From Blautia hominis (lineage in GTDB: Bacteria > Bacillota > Clostridia > Lachnospirales > Lachnospiraceae), in contig NQOF01000001.1 in assembly GCA_002270465.1 (NCBI GenBank), positions 622,501 through 686,500 on the forward strand: a DNA stretch of 64,000 nucleotides, in the 5' to 3' direction. Shown in pieces: positions 46,160 to 55,175 of this stretch. The notes beneath the pieces were generated by a model, which was not told the DNA's origin, ran no database searches, and worked only from the letters and a program-made list of their open reading frames with translations. Each line of letters begins with the position of its first letter. Within the stretch, counting starts at the first letter, position 1. Position numbers and translations under genes: made by a program.

Positions 46160-46486
46160 ATGAAGGAGATCAGCCATATTCATTTGAAAAACCAGGGAAA
46201 TTTTATTGTGCGTCCCGGCTTTGTCTATGTGGACTGCCGGGGCTGCCGGATTTATGAGAAGGGGCACACCATGCTCCCACCCGGAGCTTCCGCCACCATC
46301 AGTCTGGAGGATCACGGAATCCCGGAAGGTTCCTGTATCACTTTTTATGCGGAAGTCCCTCAGGGACCAGACCGGGAGGCTCATCAGATTTTTATTTACT
46401 CGGATTCCTGCCGGAATACTGCCCGCTATGTCATCAGCGGCACAGCCGCGGACAGTACACTGGGCTTTATCTCCGATGTATGCTAA
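46160..46486 (+). CDS. small protein of unknown function
   Basis: The 108-residue protein starts at ATG 46160 behind AAAGGAG. It has no signal peptide or membrane helix. It looks all-beta (HIHLKNQGNFIVRPGFVYVD, SATISLEDHGIPEG, CITFYAEVPQ) and has six or so Cys residues, two in DCRGCRIYEKG. I do not recognise the family. It follows the EEP gene by 68 bases on the same strand and ends at a strong two-way terminator, so it may be co-transcribed with it. Confidence 0.7.
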   Translation: MKEISHIHLKNQGNFIVRPGFVYVDCRGCRIYEKGHTMLPPGASATISLEDHGIPEGSCITFYAEVPQGPDREAHQIFIYSDSCRNTARYVISGTAADSTLGFISDVC

Positions 46487-46500
46487 CTTTATACAGACAG

Positions 46501-46544
46501 AAATGCAAAGGTCAGGTATCGTCTGGTACCTGACCTTTGCATTT
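46501..46544. terminator. Bidirectional terminator between convergent genes
   Basis: An 18-bp perfect stem (AAATGCAAAGGTCAGGTA and inverse) with an 8-base loop lies between the small unknown gene and the hybrid kinase gene. Confidence 0.85.
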
Positions 46545-46588
46545 CCTATCCCATTTCCCTGTAACTCAGACAGGATCACGCACCACCT

Positions 46589-49033
46589 TTATTGCATCCA
46601 TCTGTTTAGAACATCCAGCAGCCGCTTAAGTTCAATGGGCTTGGCAATATGATCATTCATACCTTTATCCCTGGCTCTTGCCACGTCAGCGGTAAAAGCG
46701 TCCGCTGTCAGCGCTATAATGGGTACAGTCCCCGCATCACAGCGGTTCAGGGAACGTATGGCAGAAGTGGCGTCATAACCATTCATGACCGGCATCTGGA
46801 TATCCATCAAAATGGCATCATATTCACCCACTGCGGATGCTTCAAACACTTCCCGGGCACGCTGTCCGTTCTCCACTGCGTCTACAGCGAAATTCTGCAT
46901 CTGGAGCAGCTCCACCGCGATCTCACGGTTCATGTCATTGTCCTCTGCCAACAGGATCTTTTTGCAGTCTGTCTGCGTATGTATATTCTCATCCTTTGAT
47001 TCTGCCGCCTCACCCAGATCTGAAGATATAAATATATGGAGTACCTGCAGCATTTTGGACTTAAACAGCGGTTTTGTGATAAACGCATCTGCTCCTGCCT
47101 GCAGAAATTCCTCCTCGATTTCCGAATAGTCATAAGCGGAAACAATGATAATTGGCACATCGCTGCCCAATTCTCTGCGGATGGCTTTCACTGTCTCCAG
47201 ACCATCCATCTCCGGCATCTTCCAATCCAGCACAACGGCAAAAAAATCATCCTTCTCTTCATGGGCTTCTACGATCCGCCGGACAGCCTCCTTACCGGAT
47301 AATACCCAATATCCCCGCATTCCCAATTCATTGAGCAGTGCCGCTGCACTTTCACAGGTTATTTTATCATCATCCACGATCAGTACCGGCAGACCGGCAA
47401 GTTCCTCACTGTATTCCTCTTTTTCCAGACAGAGTTCAAGGGGAACGGAAACGGTAAATTTACTGCCCTTCCCAAGCTCGCTCTGCACATGGATGGAACC
47501 GTTCATCATCCTGACAATATTCTCCGTAATGGTCATACCCAGGCCTGTGCCCTGCAGTTTACTGATGCGAGAATCCTCTGCCCTGGTGAATGGTTCAAAT
47601 ATCCGGGGGATGAAATCATCGGCTATCCCTATCCCATTGTCGATACAGATAAATTCAAACTGGCTTTTCCCCGGAGACGGTGCGTGCAGTTCATTGATGC
47701 GCAGTATGACCTTTCCTCTTTCAGGGGTATACTTGATCGCATTGGACAAAAGATTCATGAGGATCTGCTGCAGCCGGTCGCCGTCAGCAATGATATTCTC
47801 ATGCCGTACCTGGCCGATACTGATTTGAAATTCCTGCTGTTTTTCTGTCACCAGAGGGCGGCACATGTCCGTTATATTCTGGACCAGCTCCGGCAGATTG
47901 ACCTTTTCCGGCGTCAGATCGATTTTCCCGCTTTCAATCTTTGACATATCAAGGACTTCATTGATCAGACTGAGCAGATGACGGCTTGATGTGCCGATCT
48001 TGTTGAGACAATCCCGTATCTTTTCCGGAGAATTTATATTGGCCTGGGCAATTACCGCCATTCCCATAATAGCGTTCATGGGTGTCCGGATATCATGTGA
48101 CATGGAAGAAAGGAAGTTTGTCTTCGCCTGATTGGCTATCCTGGCAGCCTGGCAGGCTTCTTCCAGGGCGATGCGCTGTCTCTGCTGTTCCTCCCGGTCA
48201 TTGGTCATATCAATCCCCACACTGTAAAAGGACGGGATACCATCCCAGCTCTCCTCAGCACTCACATAGCTGAACGTCATGGTGAGGATTTTAATCCTGC
48301 CGCTGCGTGTGATAATGCGGGCCTCGGTGCTTGTATCTGCGCCATTTTCTCTGGAATTCTCCATGACCTTTACCGCCCGCTCCAGATCATCCGGGTGCAC
48401 ATAATCACAGCGGGAATGCAGTTCTGCTTCAAACTGCGATTTGGTATAACCGATCATCTGCAGAAAACCGCCTCCATACCATAGAACCGTCCGCATATCC
48501 CTGGCGTCCACCCTGGCAAACCCACCGGGGATGGTCCGGATGATGGCTTCTTTTTCCCTGTCCTTTTTTGCCATGTTGTATTCCATACTGTGGTTATCGT
48601 GGGACAACTCCAGGCGTGCCCTGTGGCCCTCCCAGTACACAATACGGTTCTTGATCAGAAATGTGCGGTCCAGCACAGGATTATAAAATTCCCATTCATA
48701 GAATTCATCTTCTGTCAAAAGGTGATTGGTACAGAAGGGACAGGGGCTGGTCCTGCCCTGTATTACCTCATAGCATTTGCGGCCTGCCACCTGCTCAAAC
48801 GGCCTGCCCAGGGTTTCACAGGAAGACGAATTCAAATACAGAAGTTCATATGTCTCCAGATCGGCCAGATAGACATTTCCCACATATTCATCCATCATCC
48901 ATTTAAAATAATCTGATCTTCTATCCGAATTGCAGGTTCCCTCTCCCAAGCCTGACAGCCCGCTGCACTCACCGGATGGCATGTTCCCCTCAGCTCTGTT
49001 CACTGCAGGGTCTGTATTTCTTTGACATTCCAT
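46589..49033 (-). CDS. soluble hybrid histidine kinase with PAS domains and two receivers
   Basis: The start is ATG 49033..49031 (MECQRNTDPAV) behind AAGGAG, giving 814 residues. There is no membrane helix. PAS-like domains occupy about 40-150 (with CPFCTNHLL, a possible metal or redox CxxC) and 155-275. The His-kinase core has FLSSMSHDIRTPMNAIMGM, NLLSNAIKYTP and GIGIADDFIPRIFEPF. Two receivers follow: one with VLDWKMPEMDG and one with ILMDIQMPVMNGYDA. No phosphotransfer domain is present. It appears to be a standalone cytoplasmic sensor; its output is unknown. Confidence 0.92.
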   Translation of the reverse strand: MECQRNTDPAVNRAEGNMPSGECSGLSGLGEGTCNSDRRSDYFKWMMDEYVGNVYLADLETYELLYLNSSSCETLGRPFEQVAGRKCYEVIQGRTSPCPFCTNHLLTEDEFYEWEFYNPVLDRTFLIKNRIVYWEGHRARLELSHDNHSMEYNMAKKDREKEAIIRTIPGGFARVDARDMRTVLWYGGGFLQMIGYTKSQFEAELHSRCDYVHPDDLERAVKVMENSRENGADTSTEARIITRSGRIKILTMTFSYVSAEESWDGIPSFYSVGIDMTNDREEQQRQRIALEEACQAARIANQAKTNFLSSMSHDIRTPMNAIMGMAVIAQANINSPEKIRDCLNKIGTSSRHLLSLINEVLDMSKIESGKIDLTPEKVNLPELVQNITDMCRPLVTEKQQEFQISIGQVRHENIIADGDRLQQILMNLLSNAIKYTPERGKVILRINELHAPSPGKSQFEFICIDNGIGIADDFIPRIFEPFTRAEDSRISKLQGTGLGMTITENIVRMMNGSIHVQSELGKGSKFTVSVPLELCLEKEEYSEELAGLPVLIVDDDKITCESAAALLNELGMRGYWVLSGKEAVRRIVEAHEEKDDFFAVVLDWKMPEMDGLETVKAIRRELGSDVPIIIVSAYDYSEIEEEFLQAGADAFITKPLFKSKMLQVLHIFISSDLGEAAESKDENIHTQTDCKKILLAEDNDMNREIAVELLQMQNFAVDAVENGQRAREVFEASAVGEYDAILMDIQMPVMNGYDATSAIRSLNRCDAGTVPIIALTADAFTADVARARDKGMNDHIAKPIELKRLLDVLNRWMQ

Positions 49034-49184
49034 GTCTTTCTCCTTCAACCAATTAATCCTCTTATCCCTCAAAACACCTGTATCAAAACAAGTCTTCCTC
49101 GTTTGTTCACATACATATTTATGTATTATATCATAAATAGCAGAAATAGCAAATAATAAGAAAATGGTTCACAAGAATAACAAG

Positions 49185-49217
49185 GCGGAGAATATCCGAT
49201 CTCCAAATATTCTCCGC
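49185..49217. terminator. Terminator hairpin after the TDT transporter gene
   Basis: An 11-bp perfect stem (GCGGAGAATAT / ATATTCTCCGC) lies 56 bases past the stop of the molybdoenzyme operon. The best T-run (TGTTTTTTC) is on the plus side; the minus side has CTTGTTATT. Confidence 0.65.
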
Positions 49218-49272
49218 TGTTTTTTCAAAATATCAAGTTTCCGTCCCTATATCGGTCCGTAGACGATCAAAT

Positions 49273-50202
49273 TTATCTTGCTTCTATTTTTATAAACATC
49301 ATAAAGAAGCGAAGCAGTACATAGCCGATGATCATGGTCGTGATAAAAGTCTGGAAACCTGCAAGCTGGATCACTGCATTTCCCAGTGCTTCTTGTCCTC
49401 CTTCTGTGAGGAAAGCCCCCATTTTTGCGGACGCCACAATCCCGATGGCCATGGGGAAGGTCATGCCTGCATACCCCGGAGCAAAGGGGAAGGAAAAAAA
49501 CTTAGGCAGTTTTATAAGAATAAACACCAGGGACGCCAGCACACAGAGGTACAAAAATGTCACCAGAACCTGACTCGGTTTTTCCAGAACATTCAGCACA
49601 CTCACCACACAGAGGCTGCAGGGTGCCAGCAGGACAGCCATAGTGTGGTAGACCGCTGGCTTAACTTCCACTTTCATAAGTCTCCATATCATGAACGGGA
49701 CCAGGATCACATAGATAGCGATCCCATAATATGTCACCACGGTCAGGATCCCCTTGGCATTCATGGCTCCACCCGTCACACAGCTCACCATGATACCGTT
49801 ATATGTAACAAACCAACTGGGCACAAAGGTGCTGATCTCGCGTTTCATGATCATGTTGCGGACAGTGAACACAAGCAAATGCACCGTATGGATGGCCAGG
49901 CCCGCTCCCCAGATGAATTTTCCCGCTGTGAATCCCAGTTCAAAGAAGTAACTGCCCAGGATCATCGTCACCATGGAAAACCCTGCATAAAGACTACAGG
50001 GCACTACTGCCTTATACTCTTCCAGACAGGTTTTGGGAAAACGGATCATTTTTACTATATAGCAAATCAGGATCACCACGGCTGTCCACATCATAACATG
50101 TCTCAGCCAGCTATAGCCAAACCCTGCATATACATTGCTCAGAGTCAGTGCTCCCACAAATGTGGGCAGTATGGGCACAGGTAATTTTTCCAATCTATTC
50201 AT
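49273..50202 (-). CDS. TDT/TehA (SLAC1 fold) family membrane transporter
   Basis: The start is ATG 50202..50200 behind AGGAGG, giving 309 residues with about ten membrane helices. LPVPILPTFVGALTLSNVYAGFGYSW at the front and FPFAPGYAGMTFPMAIGIVASAKMG near the end are typical of the tellurite-resistance/dicarboxylate-transporter family. SLAC1/TehA proteins are anion channels, and some plant members pass nitrate. It is the last gene of the molybdoenzyme operon and overlaps the FAD protein gene by 8 bases. It could carry the operon's anionic substrate or product; that is inference. Confidence 0.85.
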   Translation of the reverse strand: MNRLEKLPVPILPTFVGALTLSNVYAGFGYSWLRHVMMWTAVVILICYIVKMIRFPKTCLEEYKAVVPCSLYAGFSMVTMILGSYFFELGFTAGKFIWGAGLAIHTVHLLVFTVRNMIMKREISTFVPSWFVTYNGIMVSCVTGGAMNAKGILTVVTYYGIAIYVILVPFMIWRLMKVEVKPAVYHTMAVLLAPCSLCVVSVLNVLEKPSQVLVTFLYLCVLASLVFILIKLPKFFSFPFAPGYAGMTFPMAIGIVASAKMGAFLTEGGQEALGNAVIQLAGFQTFITTMIIGYVLLRFFMMFIKIEAR

Positions 50203-51439
50203 CTTTTGTGTCCTCCTGATAATAATATTCAAAATTGTCGCTCACATGGAAAAAATCGGAGTAGTCTATCTCAAATATGGGTTTCTTCACCTTTGACACG
50301 TCAATCCTCCTGGCAATTAACTGCTGGAGAACACCACTGTAGGATAGATCCCCCTGGATGACCGCACCCAGGATCCGTCCGTTTTTATGGATGATCTTTT
50401 TGTACCCCTCTCTTCCCTCCTGTGTCTCCACAAGCTCTGTCTCATCTTTAGGCTCTGCCTGTCCCAGGGACATGGTGGGGATACCAAAGAAATTCATGGT
50501 GGACTTACTGGCAAAGAAATCTGTCATCTTCCGTTTCACCCCAGCCATATTGCTGCCGGCGATAATGCCCTCCTTGACAGCCACGGGCCAGATGGGTGCC
50601 CTGCCGGATACATCCCCGGCCCCGTAGATTCCCGGCACGTTAGTCTCTCCGGATTCATCGAAGAGAAGACCGAAGCGGTCGGTCTCCACCCGGCATCCTT
50701 CCAGAAACTCCACATTTGCCCGCACACCTGCCGTCACAATGAGGAAATCACAGGGGATCTTGCTGCCATCTGAGAGAAGGAGTTCTTTTACATTTCCATC
50801 CCGGCCGGTAAAAAGTTCCTGTACGCCCACACCATAATACTGCTTTACTCCTTTTTCATCCATAGCTGCCTCATAGACAGAAGCTGCCTTTTTGTCAAGC
50901 TGTTTACACAGCAGATGGTCCGCCAGCTCCACGACCACTGGCTTTACCTTGTTATCCAGCAGTCCGGAAACCGTATCCAGGCCCACAAGCCCTGCCCCCA
51001 TGACAACCACATGGCTGGCCTTTGGCAGTGCCGCCTTGATCCTGTCAATATCGCACAGGTTCCTGAAACCAACCACATTCCCGGCCTCCCTCATGCCTTT
51101 TACGGGAGGGATGAAAGTATGGGAACCGGTTGCTATGAGAAGCCTGTCGAAGGAAACACGCTCCCCATCCTCTAAAAGAACGGCGTGCTCCCGGCAGTTT
51201 ACAGATACAGCCTCTCTGCCTTTCAAAAACTTTATTCTGTATTTTTCCGTAAAATCAGGTTCCGTAAAATCAAGCTGCTGTATATTCCTTATATTTCCCA
51301 GATAATGATGCAGGATGCATCTGGAATAAATGGTTTCATCCCTGGAGATCATGAGGATCTCCCCGTCCCTGTCCACCCTGCGGATCTCTTTTGCCGCATT
51401 GACGCCTGCTGCGGAGGAACCCAGAATCACATATCTCAT
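50195..51439 (-). CDS. NAD(P)H/FAD-dependent oxidoreductase (NirB-N / rubredoxin reductase-like)
   Basis: The 414-residue flavoprotein has the FAD motif VILGSSAAGVNAAKEIR, the NAD motif VVMGAGLVGLDTVSGLL and the second FAD motif IYGAGDVSG. It lacks the disulfide active site of glutathione-reductase types and is of the class that reduces small Fe-S proteins. A C-terminal domain of about 90 residues follows. It lies 3 bases after the ferredoxin-like gene, so electrons likely run NAD(P)H to FAD, to the four-cluster protein, to the molybdoenzyme. Confidence 0.88.
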   Translation of the reverse strand: MRYVILGSSAAGVNAAKEIRRVDRDGEILMISRDETIYSRCILHHYLGNIRNIQQLDFTEPDFTEKYRIKFLKGREAVSVNCREHAVLLEDGERVSFDRLLIATGSHTFIPPVKGMREAGNVVGFRNLCDIDRIKAALPKASHVVVMGAGLVGLDTVSGLLDNKVKPVVVELADHLLCKQLDKKAASVYEAAMDEKGVKQYYGVGVQELFTGRDGNVKELLLSDGSKIPCDFLIVTAGVRANVEFLEGCRVETDRFGLLFDESGETNVPGIYGAGDVSGRAPIWPVAVKEGIIAGSNMAGVKRKMTDFFASKSTMNFFGIPTMSLGQAEPKDETELVETQEGREGYKKIIHKNGRILGAVIQGDLSYSGVLQQLIARRIDVSKVKKPIFEIDYSDFFHVSDNFEYYYQEDTKDE

Positions 51440-51442
51440 ACC

Positions 51443-51865
51443 CTACACCTCCTCAAATGTTATGGCCTGCATGGGACATTTCTCCACACACATGGGGGCG
51501 CCTTTATGGTCGCGGCTCCTGTGCACACACATATTACACTTCATAATTTCCTTATGCTCATGGCTGTCACTTTTCAAGATACCGAAGGGGCACGACATGA
51601 TGCACATATAACAGCTGGCACACCGTTCCTTGTGGTATTCCACATAGCCCGTCTCAGGGTTCTTGCTCATAGCTCCTGTCATACAGGTATAAACACACTC
51701 CGGTCTCTCACAGTGCCGGCAGAATATGGGGGCCGGTTTTGTCTCACTGTCGATCACCACACGGTTTCTGGCATCCCCGCTGTCGGTCTCATGGCTGACC
51801 ACACAGGCGGTAACACAGGTCAGGCAGCCGATACATTTGCTGCGGTCTATTTTTATCCGATACAT
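51443..51865 (-). CDS. ferredoxin-like protein with four [4Fe-4S] motifs
   Basis: The 140-residue protein has sixteen Cys in four groups: CIGCLTCVTAC, CRHCERPECVYTC, CASCYMCIMSC and CNMCVHRSRDHKGAPMC with VEKC. This is the HycB/DmsB/NrfC pattern of electron-transfer subunits. It sits between the molybdoenzyme and flavoprotein genes. It lacks a signal peptide, so the complex is cytoplasmic. Confidence 0.93.
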   Translation of the reverse strand: MYRIKIDRSKCIGCLTCVTACVVSHETDSGDARNRVVIDSETKPAPIFCRHCERPECVYTCMTGAMSKNPETGYVEYHKERCASCYMCIMSCPFGILKSDSHEHKEIMKCNMCVHRSRDHKGAPMCVEKCPMQAITFEEV

Positions 51866-51877
51866 TTTGGTTCCCCC

Positions 51878-53950
51878 TTATCTTTTTTCAATGCGGACAG
51901 CCGCTGATTTGTAGGATGGTTCTTTGGAATAAGAGTCATAGATGGATGGGGTGAGCTTGTTGCACTCCATATAATGGATGGGCGCGTACAGCTCGTCCTC
52001 CCTGACATTTTCCGTTATCTTTACAGCAAACTCTGCGTTCCGGCCGTTGGCGGAACAGACACGGATCTTCTCGTTTTCTATTATACCGTGATGTTTTGCT
52101 GTGTTTGGGTGCATGTAGAGATATGCTTTCTTCAGGGAGACATCCTCCACGAATTTCACCTCTTTTGTCCTGCTCTGTGTATGCCACTGCCCAACAGAAC
52201 CGCGCCCGGTGTTAAACACAAAGGGAAACTCTTTGGTTACAGGCATGGGATTTTCCATAGGCTTCTCAAAAATAAACTGTGCCTTTTGGGAGGGAGTAAA
52301 AAATTTACCGTCCTCGTAAAGCCTTCTCTGGTCTTCCTGCAGTTTATCGCCTTCCCGGAACGGCCACTGGATGCCATGGGAATTTTCCAGGCCCTCCCAA
52401 GTCACCCCTGTAATATCACAGGGCATCCCTCTGGAACATTCCTTCATCAGGGCAAAGCAGTCCTTTGGTGTCTCCCAGCCGTGAAGCAGATCCCCCATCC
52501 CCAGGGCTTTTCCCACTCCTAAAATGGCCTCGTAGTCTGATATCTCATTTTCCTGTCTCGGAAGTACCTGCCGCATAGCTGAAAGTCTGCGTTCCAGGTT
52601 GATATAGGTGCCTTCCTTTTTCATACCTGATACCACAGGGAAAAATACGGTGGCCCCCTCCGCGCTCTCAATGGTGTCATAGATATCCTGCACCACGTAT
52701 AGCTCCAGTTTTTTCACAGCCTCCGCAAAGGTTTCATTGTTGGTCCAGCTATGTCTTGGATTGGTGCAGAGGATCCACAGACCCTTGATCTCCCCTGCAT
52801 TGATTCCCTCAATGATCTGGTTATAGGTCTTGGTGGGTTTCTCCGCCAGCACACTTTCCTCCACGCCCAGAGCTTCTGCCACCCTTGCCCTTCTGGCGGG
52901 ATTGGTGAAATCGCCCCCTGCATAGAGTACGGCAGTATTGCTGTAGGCCCGGGAGCCCATGGCATTGCACTGGCCTGTGATGGAGTTTGCTCCTGTTCCG
53001 GGGCGCCCCATATTGCCTGTCATTAACGCCAGATTGATCACAGCCTGGGCGGTGCGGACAGCTTCATACCCCTGGTTTACACCCATGGTCCACCAAAAAG
53101 AGACACGTTTGCCGGTGTGGATCAGCTCCGCCAGCTCCAGGATCTGTCCCTCCGACAGGCCTGTCGCCTCTGCTGCCCGGTTCAGTGTATAGTCTTTCAC
53201 AAACGCCTTGAATTCCTGGAACTTTTCTGTGTGCTCCTCTATGTATGTTTTATCAATATAGCCTTTCTCGATCAGCAGATTGGCTATGGCATAATAGAGG
53301 TACAGATCGCTTTTATGCTTCAGGCTATACCAGTAATCCGCATTTCTGGCACTCTCAGACTTTCTGGGGTCTATGACGATCAGTTTCTTATTGTGATTGT
53401 CTTTGATCTTCCCCCACATGATGGGGTGTGTCACCACCGGATTAGCTCCTATAAGGATAATGGTGTCAGACAGCTCCAGATCCTTTAAGGTATACCCCGG
53501 GGCATCAAAACCGTAGCTCTGTTTATGTGCCACTACCGCGGTTGCCATACAAAGGCGGGTGTTTCCGTCCACATTTGTCTTCAGATAATTGCGCATCACA
53601 TGGCCGAACAGTGCAAACTCTTCCATGGTGAGCTGTCCCGTACTGATGCCCGCCACACTCTCTGTCCCGTATTTTTCCTGAAGCTCTGCAAGCTTGTCAG
53701 CCACATACTGAAAGCCCTTTTCCCAGGATACTTCCCGCATGGTCCCGTCTGCCTGCCTGATCTTAGGAAGAGGGGACGGTTTTTTAACGGTAAGCTGCTT
53801 GTCCAGGGACAGACCTTTGATACAGCAGAATCCGTCATTGACCGGATACCCTTTTGTGGGCACAACTTTCATGATCCTGCCGTCCTCCACGTAAAAATCC
53901 AGATTACAGTCTATGGCACAGTAATTGCAGGTGGATTGTATTTTCTTCAT
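51878..53950 (-). CDS. molybdopterin oxidoreductase, assimilatory nitrate reductase-like
   Basis: The 690-residue catalytic subunit has an N-terminal cluster motif CNYCAIDC with a fourth Cys in FCCIKG, and no Tat signal. Molybdopterin regions include LCMATAVVAHKQSYGFDAPG, with Cys at the metal position as in NarB/NasA/NapA nitrate reductases (formate dehydrogenases carry Cys or Sec followed by His). The C-terminal dinucleotide-binding domain has FNTGRGSVGQWHTQSRT. With the Fe-S and FAD partners it would form an NAD(P)H-driven cytoplasmic reductase. Nitrate is the best guess for the substrate; no nitrite reductase gene is in view. Confidence 0.85.
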   Translation of the reverse strand: MKKIQSTCNYCAIDCNLDFYVEDGRIMKVVPTKGYPVNDGFCCIKGLSLDKQLTVKKPSPLPKIRQADGTMREVSWEKGFQYVADKLAELQEKYGTESVAGISTGQLTMEEFALFGHVMRNYLKTNVDGNTRLCMATAVVAHKQSYGFDAPGYTLKDLELSDTIILIGANPVVTHPIMWGKIKDNHNKKLIVIDPRKSESARNADYWYSLKHKSDLYLYYAIANLLIEKGYIDKTYIEEHTEKFQEFKAFVKDYTLNRAAEATGLSEGQILELAELIHTGKRVSFWWTMGVNQGYEAVRTAQAVINLALMTGNMGRPGTGANSITGQCNAMGSRAYSNTAVLYAGGDFTNPARRARVAEALGVEESVLAEKPTKTYNQIIEGINAGEIKGLWILCTNPRHSWTNNETFAEAVKKLELYVVQDIYDTIESAEGATVFFPVVSGMKKEGTYINLERRLSAMRQVLPRQENEISDYEAILGVGKALGMGDLLHGWETPKDCFALMKECSRGMPCDITGVTWEGLENSHGIQWPFREGDKLQEDQRRLYEDGKFFTPSQKAQFIFEKPMENPMPVTKEFPFVFNTGRGSVGQWHTQSRTKEVKFVEDVSLKKAYLYMHPNTAKHHGIIENEKIRVCSANGRNAEFAVKITENVREDELYAPIHYMECNKLTPSIYDSYSKEPSYKSAAVRIEKR

Positions 53951-54012
53951 GACTTCCTCCTATTTTCCTTATTTCAATCCTGTTCGGTAATTTCACAGAG
54001 TACGACTACTTC

Positions 54013-54154
54013 TTATATAGATGCATGGATCGACCTCATGTCAGTGTGGGATACCGATTCCTCTCCGCCCGCCGCTGCCGTTACCCTTGTTCTTGGTGAT
54101 GCTCTCTCCACCTGCAGAGGTGGGAGAATGTCTTCCATGCTTTCTTCTATATAA
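54013..54154 (-). other. 142-bp inverted-repeat leader ahead of the molybdoenzyme operon
   Basis: The outer arms TTATATAGA/TCTATATAA (9 bp) and GCATGGA/TCCATGC (7 bp) close a region with an inner CCACCT/AGGTGG hairpin at about 54104-54126. It lies about 60 bases upstream of the molybdoenzyme ATG. It could be a structured leader RNA or a mobile palindrome. On the minus strand it also holds a 41-codon frame (54138..54013, MEDILPPLQVERASP and on), starting at one arm and ending at the other with only a weak AGAAG site. It does not match the molybdenum-cofactor riboswitch as I recall it. Confidence 0.5.
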
Positions 54155-54176
54155 AAGGATAACGCCATACACGCAA

Positions 54177-54204
54177 AAAAACCGTGACATAAATCACGGT
54201 TTTA
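54177..54204 (-). terminator. Rho-independent terminator of the Crp/Fnr gene
   Basis: A stem AAAACCGTGA/TCACGGTTTT with a short loop is followed on the minus strand by seven T in all, 19 bases past the stop. Confidence 0.9.
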
Positions 54205-54222
54205 GACAATGTTCCTAACTGC

Positions 54223-54909
54223 TCATTCTTTAAAGTACCGGTTTAAAGCATCCGGGTTTGGTATCACAAAAGTATTCTTATCATAGCGGACAAGCCCATG
54301 TTCCACCAGGACTTTAAGCTGGCGGGAAGCTGTCTCCCTTTTTGTTCCCAGCATATCCGCAATCTGGGTCACGGTGAGTTTCAGGCAGATACGGACACCG
54401 CCCTCCTCCTTTTTCCCGTAATCACGTGCCAGCTTCCACAGCTTGGCTGCCATTTTCTTTTCCCCTCTTGTGGCATTGGTGGTATTCTTTAGCTGACGGT
54501 ACAGTCTCCGGACTTTATGGGACTGAGAGGAAAAAAGGAAACGCATGAGTCTCCCATCTGTTTCCATCAAAGACAAAAGCTGCTTTCTGGGGATTGCCAG
54601 AATCTCCGCGGCCTCCATGATCTCACAGCTCACAGGTTCCGGCAAATCCTGAAGTATCTCCTCATTCAGGATACTGCCTTTTCCCAGGACGAAGATCACC
54701 TTCTTTTCTCCCATGGCATTCATCTTATATAAGGCAGCCGTCCCGCTGACCACGGCATAAACCGTGACGATCTCCTCCCTCTCCCGGTACAGGTGCTGGC
54801 CTTTTTTCATCTGTAGCAGCACACTGTACCGGGACAGATGTTCCAGACTGGACTGCCGGATCTCCTCTGCACCGAAGATCATCTTAAGTGAACCTTCTAT
54901 ATCCGTCAC
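54223..54909 (-). CDS. Crp/Fnr family transcriptional regulator
   Basis: I place the start at GTG 54909..54907, which has AGGAG six bases upstream; another GTG two codons earlier is too close to that site. The protein is 228 residues: a cyclic-nucleotide-type beta-barrel (about 20-120) and a C-terminal helix-turn-helix (LTVTQIADMLGTKRETASRQLKVL). The N-terminus lacks the Cys set of FNR, so it does not hold an oxygen-sensing cluster of that type. It is transcribed into the molybdoenzyme operon but has its own terminator. It probably controls that operon. Confidence 0.88.
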   Translation of the reverse strand: MTDIEGSLKMIFGAEEIRQSSLEHLSRYSVLLQMKKGQHLYREREEIVTVYAVVSGTAALYKMNAMGEKKVIFVLGKGSILNEEILQDLPEPVSCEIMEAAEILAIPRKQLLSLMETDGRLMRFLFSSQSHKVRRLYRQLKNTTNATRGEKKMAAKLWKLARDYGKKEEGGVRICLKLTVTQIADMLGTKRETASRQLKVLVEHGLVRYDKNTFVIPNPDALNRYFKE

Positions 54910-55073
54910 CCTCACGCTCCTATCTTACGTCTTTTTATCTCCAACCGCGTCCATGACTGCTGCCAGCCGTTTTGCTGACGCGCGGCATGATTTTTCCTAA
55001 GGCTCATTATAACGTAACAGATGACGAATATCTACCTATATTTATATAAGATACTTAATTTCTGTTAAGAATC

Positions 55074-55175
55074 GTTACCGTTCACAGTCCAATGTCCCGG
55101 GAGGTGTTTTCCCAAAGAGATGCTGCGCGATGCGCAGCAAAATCCCGAGTTGGCTAGTATACTATGAACCGTAAC
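55074..55175 (+). repeat. Type-A GTTAC-ended repeat
   Basis: The 102-bp copy has ends GTTACCGTTCA and TGAACCGTAAC (one mismatch), the CGGGAGGTGTTTTC/GAAAATCCCG-like pair and an inner TGCTGCGC/GCGCAGCA hairpin. Its edge is the first base of the stop codon of the adjacent membrane protein gene, as with prfA. Confidence 0.82.

Noticed and set aside
54013-54154. Molybdenum-cofactor riboswitch
   Set aside because: Context fits, but the conserved blocks I recall from the family are not present; kept only as an unclassified leader.
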